Positions 1-8,959 of a DNA stretch of 41,403 nt are shown piece by piece. The stretch is from Bacillota bacterium (GTDB lineage: Bacteria; Bacillota; Sulfobacillia; JAJZYS01; JAJYTV01). The notes beneath the pieces were generated by a model. It was not told where the DNA came from. It ran no database searches and worked only from the letters and a program-made list of their open reading frames with translations. The stretch lies in assembly GCA_021793315.1 (NCBI GenBank), contig JAJYSZ010000018.1, forward strand, positions 1-41,403, written 5' to 3'. Positions within the stretch are counted from its first letter, which is position 1; each line of letters starts with the position of its first letter. The translations under genes and the position numbers were made by a program.

Positions 1-435
1 GTCGGCAACGCAACGCTCGGAACGATCGTGTCGCCTGAGAGGTATCTGGTGCTGCAGGTGGCGTGCGTCGGCCCCGGCAGCGTCAGGCTCGCGCCGGTCG
101 GGACGCAGGTTTCGTCCGTGCCGCCTTCCTTTCCAGGCGTGCCGCAGCAGCGGGTGACGTGCACCAAGAGCGCGCCCGCGGTGGCCGCGGAACCGCACGC
201 GGGGACGAGCGCACCGAAGGTTCTCGTCCCGCTCACGCTGGCGCCAGGCAGCGGGCCGACCGCGCAGATAGGCGTCTTGACAAAGACAAGCTCCAACACG
301 CAGGCGGTGGCGGAGCCCGTTGCCGCGGGGTCCGTCTGGCAGGACGAGGAGGGAACTCCCTTGCACATGCGGGTGTGGGCGCCGAGCGGAACGGTCTGGG
401 CCGTGGTCATCGCGTCCGCCAAGTCGAGCCACTGA
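1..435 (+). CDS. C-terminal part of an unknown, probably exported protein (5' end outside window)
   Basis: The reading frame is open from the first base to a TGA at 433-435, so this is the last 144 or so residues of a longer protein; a GTG at 28 could be mistaken for a start but has no ribosome binding site. The sequence is rich in Ala, Val, Pro, Ser and Thr and has two spaced cysteines (in a VACVGPG motif and a VTCTKS motif). This style is common in the mature part of small secreted proteins or lipoproteins. I do not recognise a family. A weak hairpin follows at 508-533, and the next gene starts about 200 bases later, so it need not share a transcript with the molybdoenzyme. Confidence 0.5.
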   Translation, partial: VGNATLGTIVSPERYLVLQVACVGPGSVRLAPVGTQVSSVPPSFPGVPQQRVTCTKSAPAVAAEPHAGTSAPKVLVPLTLAPGSGPTAQIGVLTKTSSNTQAVAEPVAAGSVWQDEEGTPLHMRVWAPSGTVWAVVIASAKSSH

Positions 436-507
436 CCAGTGCTCAGAGGCAAAGACGTGCCGCCTAGAGATCCCAGATACAGGCCCACGCTGGCCCGCCG
501 GTTTTTC

Positions 508-533
508 GGAGACTCCTCCCGAGAGGAGCCTCC
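508..533 (+). terminator. Possible terminator hairpin after the partial gene
   Basis: GGAG-A-CTCCTC (508-518) can pair with GAGGAG-C-CTCC (523-533) around a CCGA loop, with one A/C mismatch. Only a short T stretch follows (CGCGTTTGC), so termination is possible but weak. No gene is seen between 436 and 647. Confidence 0.3.
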
Positions 534-647
534 CGCGTTTGCTCCGACCGGCATCCCACTCGGGAGCCAGTGGCCGCTGGCGCCGGAGGCCCGCCATGGC
601 ATGCTCAGGGACGTGGTCCAAGGCAGACCCTGGGAGGTTGCGCGCCG

Positions 648-2921
648 ATGGCTGACGGAGCGCAGGCTGGCGAGCGCACGCAGGTGACCGTCTGCTCGCC
701 CAACTGCTACGACCAGAATTGTCCCCTCGCCGTCACTGTGCGGGACGGGAAGATCGCGGGCATCGCCAAGGTGTCCTTTCCCGACCGGCCATACGTTGAA
801 AGGATCTGTCTCAAGGGTCTCGCGCGCCGTGACTGGGTCTATGCCCCGGACAGGCTGCAGGGGCCCCTGCACCGCACGGGCCCGCGCGGCAGCGGGGAGT
901 TCGAGCCGATCTCGTGGGACGAGGCGCTGGATACCGTGGCGGACGCGATGCGCCAGAGCATCGAACGGCACGGGCCGCGCTCGCTCGGCCTCCTCGGCTC
1001 GTTCGGCGCCGGCAACGCCCTCAGTCCCTGGCGACGGCTCGCGACGGCGCTCGGCGCCACCGTCGTCCTGGGCGGCATCGATCAGGGCATCCCCTGGGCG
1101 GACCGCGCCATGCTCGGCGGCGCCTCGGACCCGCCCTACGAAGGCGCCGCGGCGCCGCGGCTCGTCATCCTCTGGGGCAACAACATGCTCGAGACGGCGC
1201 CAGGCATGAGCCATTTCCTGTTCGAGGCGAGGGAGCGCGGCACGAGGCTCGTGGTGATCGACCCGCGCTTCTCGCCGACCGCGGCGCAGGCCGACCTCTA
1301 TATTCCGATCGAGCCGGGCACCGATGCCGCCCTGGCGCTCTCGATGGCTCACGTCATCCTCAGAGATGGCCTGGAGGACCGCTCGTACCTCATGCGCCAC
1401 AGCGCGGCGCCGCTCTTGGTGCGCGAGGACGACGGGCGTTACTTGCGCTTGCCAGCCGCCGCGGGAGAGCGCTTTGCCGTCTTCGACCTGGCGTCGGGGC
1501 GGGTGGTGGCACCGGATGAGGCGCGCGAGCCCGCGCTCGACGGCACGTTCCCGTTCCAGGGGATCGCGGTGCGGCCGTCGCTCGAGCTCCTGCGGCGGCG
1601 CGTAGCGGCCTATCCCCCGTCCGTGGCGGCTGAGATCACCCAAGTGCCGGCCGAGACGATCGAGCGGCTCGCCAAGACCTACGCGACCGAGAAGCCCGCC
1701 GTCATCCGGCCGGGTTACGGCGTCGAGCGCTGGACGAACGGGGATCAGAGCGCGATGGCGATCTATACCTTGCCGATCCTCACGGGGAGCGTCGGCACGC
1801 CGGGCGGCGGCATCGGCCGCTCGACATCCGCCTGGCCGGTCGAGCTCGGGCCCTGGCCCGCCCCGCCCGGCGAGCAGCCGCCTCCGGTTGGCCACCTGAG
1901 CCCGATGCGGGCCATGGACGAGGACTCTCCGGTCCGCACCTGGCTTGTGCTTGGCAATCCCCTGCAGCAGTGGTTCCCGGACTTCGGCCTCACAGAGCGC
2001 GTGCTCAGGGATGCCGCGCGGACCGACTTCGTCGCCTGCGTCGACCTCTTCCTGACGACCAGCGCGCGCTATGCCGACATCGTGCTGCCGGCCTGCAGCT
2101 TCTTCGAGAAGGACGACCTCCTGACACTGCCCTTCTCGTACCTCGGTTTGCAGCAGAAGCTGATCGAGCCGCTCCATGCGTCGCGCAGCGACCTCGACAT
2201 CTATCGGGCGATCGCCGAGCGCCTCGGCGCCGGGCAGTGGTTCAAGGACGACGCCGAGACGGTGATCCGCCAGATCCTCGCCGGCGGCGACGAGCGGGTG
2301 CGGCGCGTCAGTCTCGAACAGCTGCGGCAGGAGGGCGTGGTGCGCCTCGAGGTGCCGGACGAGCCGCCCGTGCCGCACCAGGATGGCGTCTACGCGACAG
2401 CCACGGGCCGCGCCCAGTTCTACCTCGAGGAGCTCGCTCCCTTCGGCTGCGCCGTCGCCGACTACCTGCCACCGGAACTGCCGACCTCCCCGGACTTCCC
2501 GCTGCGGCTGCAGAGCGCGCACACGCGCTTTCGCACCCACTCGACCTACGCCAACGTGCCCGCGCTGCTCGCGATCGACCCGTGGCCGCTGCTCGAGTTG
2601 AGCCCGCAGGACGCCCAGGCGCGCGGCATCGCGGACGGCGACTGGGCCCTGGTGCTGAGCGTCGCGGGCGAGGCGGTCCTCCGGGCGCGCGTCACACCCG
2701 CCCAGCGCACGGGCAGCGTCAGGATCGCGAACGGCTGGTGGCTCTCGCAGTTCCGCCGGGGCAGCCTCCAGCATCTCACGGCCCGCCACCGCTCGCCGCG
2801 CCAGGAGGCCATCTACCAGGAGGCGGGCAGGCCGATGGGCTGGGTCTTCGGCACGACGGCGCCGTTCTACGAGCAGGCGTGCGAGGTGCGGCGCCTCAAG
2901 GAGGACGAGAGCCATGTGTGA
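648..2921 (+). CDS. Molybdopterin (bis-MGD) oxidoreductase, DMSO reductase family, catalytic subunit
   Basis: A 757-residue protein of the DMSO reductase/formate dehydrogenase superfamily. Near the N-terminus C16-x3-C20-x4-C25 and C54 form the [4Fe-4S] ligand set. Family hallmarks follow: LVILWGNNMLET, VVIDPRFSPTAAQADLYIPIEPGTDAAL, the TGSVGTPGGG turn, DLFLTTSARYADIVLPA, and a C-terminal molydopterin-dinucleotide-binding domain (residues about 630-750). No Tat or Sec signal is visible, so the enzyme should be cytoplasmic. The ATG at 648 is preceded by GGGAGG at 632-637; longer upstream starts lack this. The ferredoxin subunit gene overlaps its end by 8 bases, implying a heterodimer. No anchor subunit gene follows. 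The substrate is unknown; candidates from the family include polysulfide, thiosulfate, DMSO, or a non-respiratory reaction such as transhydroxylation. Confidence 0.9.
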   Translation: MADGAQAGERTQVTVCSPNCYDQNCPLAVTVRDGKIAGIAKVSFPDRPYVERICLKGLARRDWVYAPDRLQGPLHRTGPRGSGEFEPISWDEALDTVADAMRQSIERHGPRSLGLLGSFGAGNALSPWRRLATALGATVVLGGIDQGIPWADRAMLGGASDPPYEGAAAPRLVILWGNNMLETAPGMSHFLFEARERGTRLVVIDPRFSPTAAQADLYIPIEPGTDAALALSMAHVILRDGLEDRSYLMRHSAAPLLVREDDGRYLRLPAAAGERFAVFDLASGRVVAPDEAREPALDGTFPFQGIAVRPSLELLRRRVAAYPPSVAAEITQVPAETIERLAKTYATEKPAVIRPGYGVERWTNGDQSAMAIYTLPILTGSVGTPGGGIGRSTSAWPVELGPWPAPPGEQPPPVGHLSPMRAMDEDSPVRTWLVLGNPLQQWFPDFGLTERVLRDAARTDFVACVDLFLTTSARYADIVLPACSFFEKDDLLTLPFSYLGLQQKLIEPLHASRSDLDIYRAIAERLGAGQWFKDDAETVIRQILAGGDERVRRVSLEQLRQEGVVRLEVPDEPPVPHQDGVYATATGRAQFYLEELAPFGCAVADYLPPELPTSPDFPLRLQSAHTRFRTHSTYANVPALLAIDPWPLLELSPQDAQARGIADGDWALVLSVAGEAVLRARVTPAQRTGSVRIANGWWLSQFRRGSLQHLTARHRSPRQEAIYQEAGRPMGWVFGTTAPFYEQACEVRRLKEDESHV

Positions 2922-3531
2922 AGCGGGACGGACCAGGGACTACGCCATGGTGATCGACCTTGGCCGCTGCACGGGCTGCTGGGCCTGCGCAGTCGCCTGC
3001 CGGGAGGCGAACGGCGTCGGGCCGGGCATCTGGTGGACCGAGGTGATGACCGGGGAGGGCGACCCGCAGGACGTGCCGACCGGCTGCTACCCGGACCTCG
3101 ACCTCACGTACTACCCGGTGGCCTGCCAGCACTGCCAGGACCCGCCCTGCGTCAAGGTCTGCCCGACAGGCGCCACCTACCAGCGGCCGGACGGCATCAT
3201 CGCGATGGACTACGACCTCTGCAACGGCTGCCGCGCCTGTATCGCCGCCTGCCCCTACGGGGCCAGGCACTACGCGCCCCCGGGCGAAGGGGCCCGCGGC
3301 GGCGGTGTCGTCGAAAAGTGCGATTTCTGTGCGGGGCGCGTCGCCGAGGGACTCCTGCCGGTCTGTGTCACGGCCTGCGCGCAGGGCGCGCGGGTGTTCG
3401 GCGATCTCTCGGATCCGACGGGCGACGTCGCGCAGCTCCTGGCGCGGCGCCCGGCAAAGCGGCTCCTTGCGGAACTGGGTACCGGCCCGCGCGTCTACTA
3501 CCTCCTGAGACAGGAGCGCCGCCCGCTCTAG
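2914..3531 (+). CDS. Four-cluster [4Fe-4S] ferredoxin subunit (DmsB/PsrB/NrfC type)
   Basis: A 205-residue electron-transfer subunit. Four cysteine groups are visible: C19-x2-C22-x2-C25-x3-C29 near the start, CQHCQDPPCVKVCP, CNGCRACIAACPYGAR, and CDFC paired with a later CVTAC. This is the usual four-cluster pattern of DmsB-like partners of molybdopterin enzymes. It would pass electrons between the catalytic subunit and a carrier. The ATG at 2914 is supported by AAGGAGG at 2898-2904 and overlaps the previous gene by 8 bases, so the two are translationally coupled. In respiratory complexes a NrfD/DmsC membrane anchor normally follows; here the next genes are convergent ABC transporter genes, so the complex is either soluble or its anchor is encoded elsewhere. 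Confidence 0.92.
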   Translation: MCEAGRTRDYAMVIDLGRCTGCWACAVACREANGVGPGIWWTEVMTGEGDPQDVPTGCYPDLDLTYYPVACQHCQDPPCVKVCPTGATYQRPDGIIAMDYDLCNGCRACIAACPYGARHYAPPGEGARGGGVVEKCDFCAGRVAEGLLPVCVTACAQGARVFGDLSDPTGDVAQLLARRPAKRLLAELGTGPRVYYLLRQERRPL

Positions 3532-3653
3532 AGGACGCGGGCAGGACGCGTGGCTGGGGGCAGGCCGGCGCCGACAGTCTTGCGCACTTGGTCGCTCGGG
3601 GCCGGCGGGTGCGTTCCCGCGGGAGAGGCGAGGCGTCGGCCTTCGGCTTGGCC

Positions 3654-4433
3654 CTACTGCGTGTTGTCACCGAACCTGAGCTGCGCCATGGTGGCCGCGA
3701 TGCCCAGGGCGCACGTCAGCGCCAGCACCGCGAGGCTACCGGCCGGCAGGGTGTTCGTGCGGGGACCGGCGGTGCCGGTCAGGAGCGACATGATCGACCA
3801 CGGGAACCACTGGGCCCAGCCCGTGTGGCCGAAGAGGTCGCCGAGCGCGAGGGTGCCGATGGCGAATCCGAGCGGCGCGAGATATCCCCTGCCGAGGATC
3901 GCGATCCAGCCTTCGAACGTCGTGAGCAGGAAGGCGACGGCGGCCAGGACCAGAGTCTGGCCGAGCGCGGTGACAGCGAGCGCGGGGGTGAAGCCGGGCA
4001 GGGCGAGTAGGAGCCCGAGGAGCAGGGCCTCCACGAGGACGCCGGCCACGATGCAGGCCCACCAGACCGCCGCGACGACGAACTTCGCCAGGACGAACAG
4101 GTGGCGCTGCGCCGGGGTCGTGAGCATGACCTTGGCCGTTCCCTCCGCGTATTCGCGCCCGAAGAGGTAGGCGACGACGAAGGCTAGCAGCAGGAGGCCG
4201 CCGCCGCCCACGATTTCCGCGAACATCGCGAGGAAGGACGGCCAGGTCGCGGCAAGGCCCATGAGGCTCGCCTTGGCGCCGATGAGACCGAGGTTCCGCG
4301 CGCGGCCGGGCTCGGCGGCGATCCACATGAATAGCGCCAGGCCCAGGGGACCGAGGGAGAAGGCGACGAGCGACACGAGCGGCACGCGGCTGTGCCTGAG
4401 CTTCAGGAATTCCGCGCAGAGAACCTGTCGCAT
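3654..4433 (-). CDS. ABC-2 type transporter permease
   Basis: A 259-residue membrane protein with about six hydrophobic segments, starting MRQVLCAEFLKLRHSR. The cytosolic EFLKLRHSR start is typical of ABC-2 permeases that pair with BcrA/NatA-type ATPases. The motif YLFGREYAEGTAKVMLTTP after the second membrane segment is a family hallmark. The start codon lies one base after the stop of the ATPase gene, so the two proteins are coupled and likely form one exporter. Substrate unknown: peptide antibiotic, ion and drug exporters all share this architecture. Control is presumably by the TetR protein at the head of the operon. The gene ends tail to tail with the ferredoxin gene, 122 bases away. Confidence 0.85.
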   Translation of the reverse strand: MRQVLCAEFLKLRHSRVPLVSLVAFSLGPLGLALFMWIAAEPGRARNLGLIGAKASLMGLAATWPSFLAMFAEIVGGGGLLLLAFVVAYLFGREYAEGTAKVMLTTPAQRHLFVLAKFVVAAVWWACIVAGVLVEALLLGLLLALPGFTPALAVTALGQTLVLAAVAFLLTTFEGWIAILGRGYLAPLGFAIGTLALGDLFGHTGWAQWFPWSIMSLLTGTAGPRTNTLPAGSLAVLALTCALGIAATMAQLRFGDNTQ

Positions 4434-4434
4434 A

Positions 4435-5346
4435 TCAGCGCTTGCCTCCCGTGAGACGCAGGAAATAGGATTCGAGGTCCTCCCTGCGGGGCGCGATGCC
4501 TGTGAAGGGTATCTCGTCCCGCAGGAGCGCCCGGGCGACGTCCGGTGTGCGCTCGCTGGCGGCGAAGAGGTGGACCGCGTCCGGACGGGCCTCCGCCTCC
4601 GGGAAGCCGGCCGCGGCCAGGGCGGCTTGCGCCTGGACCGGCTGGGGCGTACCGATCTCGAGGAAGGCACGCACCTTCGCCTCCAGTTGCTCGCGGTCGA
4701 GCTCTTCCAGGAGCCGGCCTTCGTGCACGATGCCGAGCCGGTCGGCGAGCTGCGCGACCTCGGTAAGGATGTGGCTCGACATGAAGACCGTGACGCCGTG
4801 CTCCCGGGAGAGGCTGCGCAGGAGTTCCCGGATCTCGACGATGCCAGCCGGGTCCAGACCGTTGGCCGGTTCGTCCAGGACGACGAGATCGGGGTGGTGC
4901 AGGAGCGCGCGCCCAAGCGCCAGCCGTTGCTTGTTGCCGAGGGAGAGTTCCCCCGCGCGCCGGCTCGCGTACGGGGCGAGGCGCATGCGCTCGATCGTCT
5001 CCTCCCGAGCCTCTGGCGGCGCACCGGTCAGGCGGCGCTGCATCTCGAGGTTCTCGCGGACGGTCAGGTTGGGATAGGCGGTGGCGGATTCGATCAGGCA
5101 GCCCACGCGCCGCAGAAACCGGGTCGCACCTGGCCGCACAGGCTCGCCGAGCACCTCGACGGATCCGGCGGTCGGCCGGATGAGCCCGAGCAGCATGCGG
5201 ATGGTCGTCGTCTTGCCCGCGCCGTTCAGGCCGAGGAAGCCGTAGATCTCCCCGCGCCGCACGGTGAGCCGCAGGTCCCGGACGGCGGTCACGTCGGCAT
5301 AGCGCTTGGTGAGGGAGCGCGCGGCGATCGCGACCTCGGCGCTCAT
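4435..5346 (-). CDS. ABC transporter ATP-binding protein (BcrA/NatA-like)
   Basis: A 303-residue ATPase. Walker A is GLNGAGKT at residues 39-46. The signature is LSLGNKQ, the variant usual in bacitracin-type and sodium-type exporters rather than LSGGQ. Walker B is LVVLDEP followed by ANGLDPAG, and the switch histidine is in SSHIL. A roughly 90-residue C-terminal extension follows the ATPase core, as in BcrA-like proteins. The ATG at 5346 overlaps the TetR stop as ATGA. It energises the permease encoded one base downstream. The function is export in general; I cannot name the substrate. Confidence 0.9.
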   Translation of the reverse strand: MSAEVAIAARSLTKRYADVTAVRDLRLTVRRGEIYGFLGLNGAGKTTTIRMLLGLIRPTAGSVEVLGEPVRPGATRFLRRVGCLIESATAYPNLTVRENLEMQRRLTGAPPEAREETIERMRLAPYASRRAGELSLGNKQRLALGRALLHHPDLVVLDEPANGLDPAGIVEIRELLRSLSREHGVTVFMSSHILTEVAQLADRLGIVHEGRLLEELDREQLEAKVRAFLEIGTPQPVQAQAALAAAGFPEAEARPDAVHLFAASERTPDVARALLRDEIPFTGIAPRREDLESYFLRLTGGKR

Positions 5347-5936
5347 GGCCGGTGCTCCTGGTAGCCCAGCGCGCGCAGGGCGAGGACGGCCGCGGATCCG
5401 AGCGCCTGCGGCGCCTCGGCGACCGGCGTGCCGGAGAGCTCCGTCCCCTGGAGGCCGGCGAGCACGAACCAGGCGGCCGCCCTGGGATCCGGAACGTCGA
5501 ACGACCCCTCCGCTACGCCTTGGCGGATGACCCCTGCCATCAGGTCGACAAGCTTCGGCGCCAGGGAGGCGACGAGCCGGTCGTGCAGAGGACGGTTCTC
5601 CGGCGCGTGCATGAAGTCGACGATCTCGGTCGTGCCAGGCACAGCGGTGAGGCTGCCGAGCGCGTCGCATAAGAGCCGCAGGCGTTCGACGGCCGAGATG
5701 CCCTCCCCGGCGACGGCCGCCTCGAGGCTCGCCTGCAGCCGGTCGACGATGCTGTCCACCACGGCCAGCACGACATCGTCCTTGGTCTTGAAGTAGAGAT
5801 AGAAGGTGCCTTGGGCGACGCCAGCGGCCTTGACGATATCGCTCACGAGCGTGTTCTGCACGCCGCGCTCCGCGAACGTTGCCGCCGCGGCGGAGACCAG
5901 CTCCGCGTACCGGGTGTCGCGGCTCCTCCGAGCCAT
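5343..5936 (-). CDS. TetR/AcrR family transcriptional regulator
   Basis: A 197-residue repressor. The N-terminal helix-turn-helix spans about residues 8-55, with the recognition stretch AAGVAQGTFYLYFKTKDDVV, a textbook TetR motif. The C-terminal ligand-binding domain is unspecific. It is the first gene of a three-gene minus-strand operon with the ABC ATPase (4-base ATGA overlap) and permease. A perfect palindrome sits over its predicted promoter, so autorepression that also controls the exporter is the natural model. The effector is probably the substrate of the exporter, as is common for such units. Confidence 0.93.
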   Translation of the reverse strand: MARRSRDTRYAELVSAAAATFAERGVQNTLVSDIVKAAGVAQGTFYLYFKTKDDVVLAVVDSIVDRLQASLEAAVAGEGISAVERLRLLCDALGSLTAVPGTTEIVDFMHAPENRPLHDRLVASLAPKLVDLMAGVIRQGVAEGSFDVPDPRAAAWFVLAGLQGTELSGTPVAEAPQALGSAAVLALRALGYQEHRP

Positions 5937-5953
5937 GAGCCTTCCCTTCCTTT

Positions 5954-5972
5954 ATGACTGACTATCAGTCAT
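5954..5972. promoter_or_regulatory. Perfect palindromic operator for the TetR-family repressor
   Basis: ATGACTGA-CTA-TCAGTCAT: two 8-base arms that are exact reverse complements around a 3-base spacer. It lies 18 bases upstream of the tetR start codon and overlaps the expected transcription start of the minus-strand promoter. TGACTGA/TCAGTCA half sites are typical of TetR-family operators. It also lies about 120 bases upstream of dnaG, so it could touch a divergent promoter. Confidence 0.8.
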
Positions 5973-5973
5973 T

Positions 5974-6002
5974 ATTCAATCCGAGCGGCGGCCTTCCGTC
6001 AA
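5974..6002 (-). promoter_or_regulatory. Predicted sigma-A promoter of the tetR-ABC operon
   Basis: On the minus strand TTGACG (5997-6002) and TTGAAT (5974-5979) are separated by exactly 17 bases. The -35 box is close to consensus and the -10 matches 4 of 6. Initiation about 7 bases further falls inside the palindromic operator, a classic arrangement for steric repression. Confidence 0.5.
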
Positions 6003-6092
6003 GATCCCATGGCCCTCTCGGACGACGCCCGGCCGCAGGATTCGCCATCCTCGCGCCGAAAGTTTGGAGCCACAGGCGAGGAGGTGGCCTTC

Positions 6093-7850
6093 TTGCCCTT
6101 CCGTGCGGAGGGGCTCGACGAGCTGAGGCGCAAGGCGGACATCGTTGCCGTCGTCGGCCAGACGGTTGCCTTGCGGCGCCAGGGCCAGCGGCTCGTCGGA
6201 CTCTGCCCGTTCCACCAGGAAAAGAGCCCGTCCTTCTCCGTCTCAGCGGAGCGGGGCCTTTTTTACTGCTTCGGCTGCCACGCCGGCGGCGACGTCATCG
6301 ACTACGTGATGAAGCGCGACGGCTTCTCGTTCCCGGACGCCGTGGCCTTCCTCGCGGCGGAGTTCCATGTCGAGCTGCCCGAGGAGGAGGCGACGCCCGA
6401 GGCGGCCCAGCGCCAGGAGCGCCGGCAGGTGCTCCTGCGCCTTTTGGAGGCGGCGCAGGAGCGCTTCTTTGGCCATCTCGCGGGGCCGGAGGGCGAAGCC
6501 GCCCGTCGCTATCTCGCCGGCCGCGGCCTCAAGGGCGACGACGTCCGCCAGTTCGACCTGGGCTACGCCGTCGGCGGCGACGACATCTGCCGCGCGCTCA
6601 AGGCGTCCGGGGAACTCCTGCTCGAGGCCGGGCTCGGCGCGCGCAGCCAGGGCGGCCGGCTCTACGACCGCTTCCGGGAGCGCGTCACCTTCGCGATCCG
6701 GGACCGTGCCGGGCATATCGTCGGCTTCGGCGGGCGCCTGCTGGGCGACGGCCAGCCAAAATACCTCAACTCCGCGGAGACGCCGCTCTTCCACAAGGGC
6801 AGCCTGCTCTACGGCTGGTCCTGGGCGCAGCGCAAGATGCGCGAGGAACAGGCCGTGACCCTGGTCGAAGGGTATATGGACGCGATCGCCCTGCACCGGC
6901 ACGGCTTCGTCGCAACCGTCGCGACGCTCGGCACCGCCCTGACGGAGGATCATGCGCGCCAGCTCGGCCGCGCGGTGAAGCGCGCCTACCTCGCGTTCGA
7001 CAGCGACGCGGCCGGCCAGGCGGCGGTGCGGCGCAGCGCGGAGCCCTTGCTCCAGCAGGGCATCGAGGTGCTGGTGGCCCGGCCGCGCCAGGGCAAGGAC
7101 CCCGATGAGATCCTGCGGGCGCCGGGCGGCGCGGAGGCCTGGCAGGAAACCCTGCGGCAGGCTGTCTCGGTGACGGACTGGCTGTTCGCGGCGGCCGTGC
7201 GGGGTCACGACCCCACGACGCCGGAGGGCAAGGCGGCGGTGGCGCAGGAGGTCTTCACGGCAATCCGGGCGATCGGCAGCCCGCTCGTGCGCGACGAGGA
7301 GCTGCGGCGCCTCGCCCAGCGGCTCGAGGTGCGGGAGGAAGTCCTGCGCCTGGAATTCCAGCGTGGGGGACGCGGCGGGGACAGAACGCATACGCTGGCT
7401 AGTCCTAGGAATAGTACTAGGAACGCTGCAGAAACGCCGAAGATCCCCGAATGGCTGCCGATCGAGCGCCAGCTCCTGGCCCTGGTGTCGCAGTATCCGG
7501 CGCGGGCGGGCGAGATCCGCGCCGCGTGCCGCCCTCTGCACGACCCTGTGCTGAACGAGGCGCTCGAACTTGCGGCGGTAGGCCAGGACGTCTCGGCCGC
7601 AAAGGACGAGGCTTTGCGCAGCGCGTGGGCGGAGGCGTCGCTCGCGGCGGACCTGCCGGAGTCCGAGGTGGCGAAGACCATCGCCAGATGGGCGCAAGCA
7701 GGTATTAGGCTGCGCCTGAACGAAGTCAATCGGCGCATCGGGGAGCTCCTAGAAGCAGGCCAAGCGGTCGACCCTTCGCTGCTGGTCCTGTCCCATGAGC
7801 TCAGCCGCGAACTTGGCGGATCGGCCAAAGGGGGTGAGCAGCGGCCATGA
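6093..7850 (+). CDS. dnaG: DNA primase DnaG
   Basis: Makes RNA primers at the replication fork. From the TTG at 6093 the protein is 585 residues. The zinc-binding domain has C38-P-F-H41 and C59-F-G-C62. The catalytic core and Toprim domain show EGYMD (E259) and FDSDAAG. The C-terminal part (about residues 455-575) is the poorly conserved helicase-interaction domain. An in-frame ATG at 6009 would add 28 residues with no family counterpart. The TTG has a perfect AGGAGG at 6079-6084 with 8-base spacing and places residue 1 where other primases start, so I prefer it. The stop overlaps rpoD as ATGA, the conserved macromolecular-synthesis operon order. The linker before the C-terminal domain carries an odd CTAG-rich tandem repeat. 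Confidence 0.95.
   Translation: MPFRAEGLDELRRKADIVAVVGQTVALRRQGQRLVGLCPFHQEKSPSFSVSAERGLFYCFGCHAGGDVIDYVMKRDGFSFPDAVAFLAAEFHVELPEEEATPEAAQRQERRQVLLRLLEAAQERFFGHLAGPEGEAARRYLAGRGLKGDDVRQFDLGYAVGGDDICRALKASGELLLEAGLGARSQGGRLYDRFRERVTFAIRDRAGHIVGFGGRLLGDGQPKYLNSAETPLFHKGSLLYGWSWAQRKMREEQAVTLVEGYMDAIALHRHGFVATVATLGTALTEDHARQLGRAVKRAYLAFDSDAAGQAAVRRSAEPLLQQGIEVLVARPRQGKDPDEILRAPGGAEAWQETLRQAVSVTDWLFAAAVRGHDPTTPEGKAAVAQEVFTAIRAIGSPLVRDEELRRLAQRLEVREEVLRLEFQRGGRGGDRTHTLASPRNSTRNAAETPKIPEWLPIERQLLALVSQYPARAGEIRAACRPLHDPVLNEALELAAVGQDVSAAKDEALRSAWAEASLAADLPESEVAKTIARWAQAGIRLRLNEVNRRIGELLEAGQAVDPSLLVLSHELSRELGGSAKGGEQRP
7400..7423 (+). repeat. Tandem 12-base repeat, CTAG-rich, inside dnaG
   Basis: TAGTCCTAGGAA is followed directly by TAGTACTAGGAA, 11 of 12 bases alike. 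In frame it encodes S-P-R-N and S-T-R-N in the linker before the helicase-interaction domain. The patch holds three CTAG tetramers in about 24 bases and is much more AT-rich than the surrounding gene. Confidence 0.7.
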
Positions 7851-8923
7851 GCGCGAAGGATCTTCCCATCGAGGGCATGCAGGATCTTATCCGCAGGGGC
7901 AAGGAAGCCGGATCGCTCACCTATGACGACATCGGCAAGGCTCTGCAGGGCAATGACCTGACGCCTGAGCAGATCGACGCGATATATGAGCAATTGCAAG
8001 ACCTCGGCATTGAAGTCATGTCCGGCAATGAGGCGGCCGACAGCAAGGCGTCGGACGAGGCGGAGGAAGCCGACCTCAGCGTTCCGGACGGGGTTGCCAT
8101 CGACGACCCGGTCCGCATGTATCTCAAGGAGATCGGCCGTGTGCCGCTCCTGACCGCCGAGGACGAGGTCGAGCTCGCCCGCCGCATCGAGGAGGGCGAC
8201 GATGACGCCAAGCGGCGCCTCGCAGAGGCGAACCTGCGCCTCGTCGTCAGTATCGCGAAGCGTTATGTCGGCCGCGGCATGCTCTTTCTGGATCTGATCC
8301 AGGAGGGCAACCTCGGCCTGATCAAGGCGGTCGAGAAGTTCGACTACCGCAAGGGCTACAAGTTCTCCACCTACGCGACCTGGTGGATCCGGCAGGCCAT
8401 CACGCGTGCGATTGCCGACCAGGCCCGCACGATCCGGATCCCGGTGCACATGGTGGAGACGATCAACAAGCTCATCCGCGTGCAGCGCCACCTCCTGCAG
8501 GAACTCGGCCGCGAGCCGACCGCGGAGGAGATCGCCGAGGAGATGGACGTCTCCGTCGAGCGCGTGCGCGAAATCCTCAAGGTGGCCCAGGAGCCCGTCT
8601 CGCTCGAGACGCCGATCGGCGAGGAAGAGGACTCGCACCTCGGAGACTTCATCGAGGACGAGGACGCGCCGGCCCCGGCCGAGGCGGCGAGCTACCTCCT
8701 GCTGCGCGAGCAGATCACGGAGGTGCTTTCGTCGCTGACGCCGCGCGAGCAGCGGGTGCTGGAACTGCGCTTCGGCCTGGACGACGGCCGCGCGCGCACC
8801 CTGGAAGAGGTGGGGCAGGTCTTCGGCGTGACGCGGGAACGCATCCGTCAGATCGAGGCGAAGGCCCTGCGCAAGCTTCGCCACCCGAGCCGCTCGAAAA
8901 AGCTGAAGGACTACCTCGAGTAG
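7847..8923 (+). CDS. rpoD: Principal sigma factor RpoD/SigA
   Basis: A 358-residue housekeeping sigma-70. A short region 1.1 (about residues 1-60) is followed by an acidic linker. Region 1.2 has [18 protein letters not shown], and region 2 has [30 protein letters not shown] and [18 protein letters not shown]. Region 3 begins with [14 protein letters not shown], and region 4.2 carries the promoter-reading helix-turn-helix in [20 protein letters not shown]. The length fits the short SigA of Bacillota, not the long proteobacterial RpoD. The start overlaps the dnaG stop by 4 bases. A 14-bp hairpin closes the operon. Confidence 0.97.
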   Translation: MSAKDLPIEGMQDLIRRGKEAGSLTYDDIGKALQGNDLTPEQIDAIYEQLQDLGIEVMSGNEAADSKASDEAEEADLSVPDGVAIDDPVRMYLKEIGRVPLLTAEDEVELARRIEEGDDDAKRRLAEANLRLVVSIAKRYVGRGMLFLDLIQEGNLGLIKAVEKFDYRKGYKFSTYATWWIRQAITRAIADQARTIRIPVHMVETINKLIRVQRHLLQELGREPTAEEIAEEMDVSVERVREILKVAQEPVSLETPIGEEEDSHLGDFIEDEDAPAPAEAASYLLLREQITEVLSSLTPREQRVLELRFGLDDGRARTLEEVGQVFGVTRERIRQIEAKALRKLRHPSRSKKLKDYLE

Positions 8924-8959
8924 CGCGAGACTGTCGCACCGCGTCGAGGCGATCCAGGG

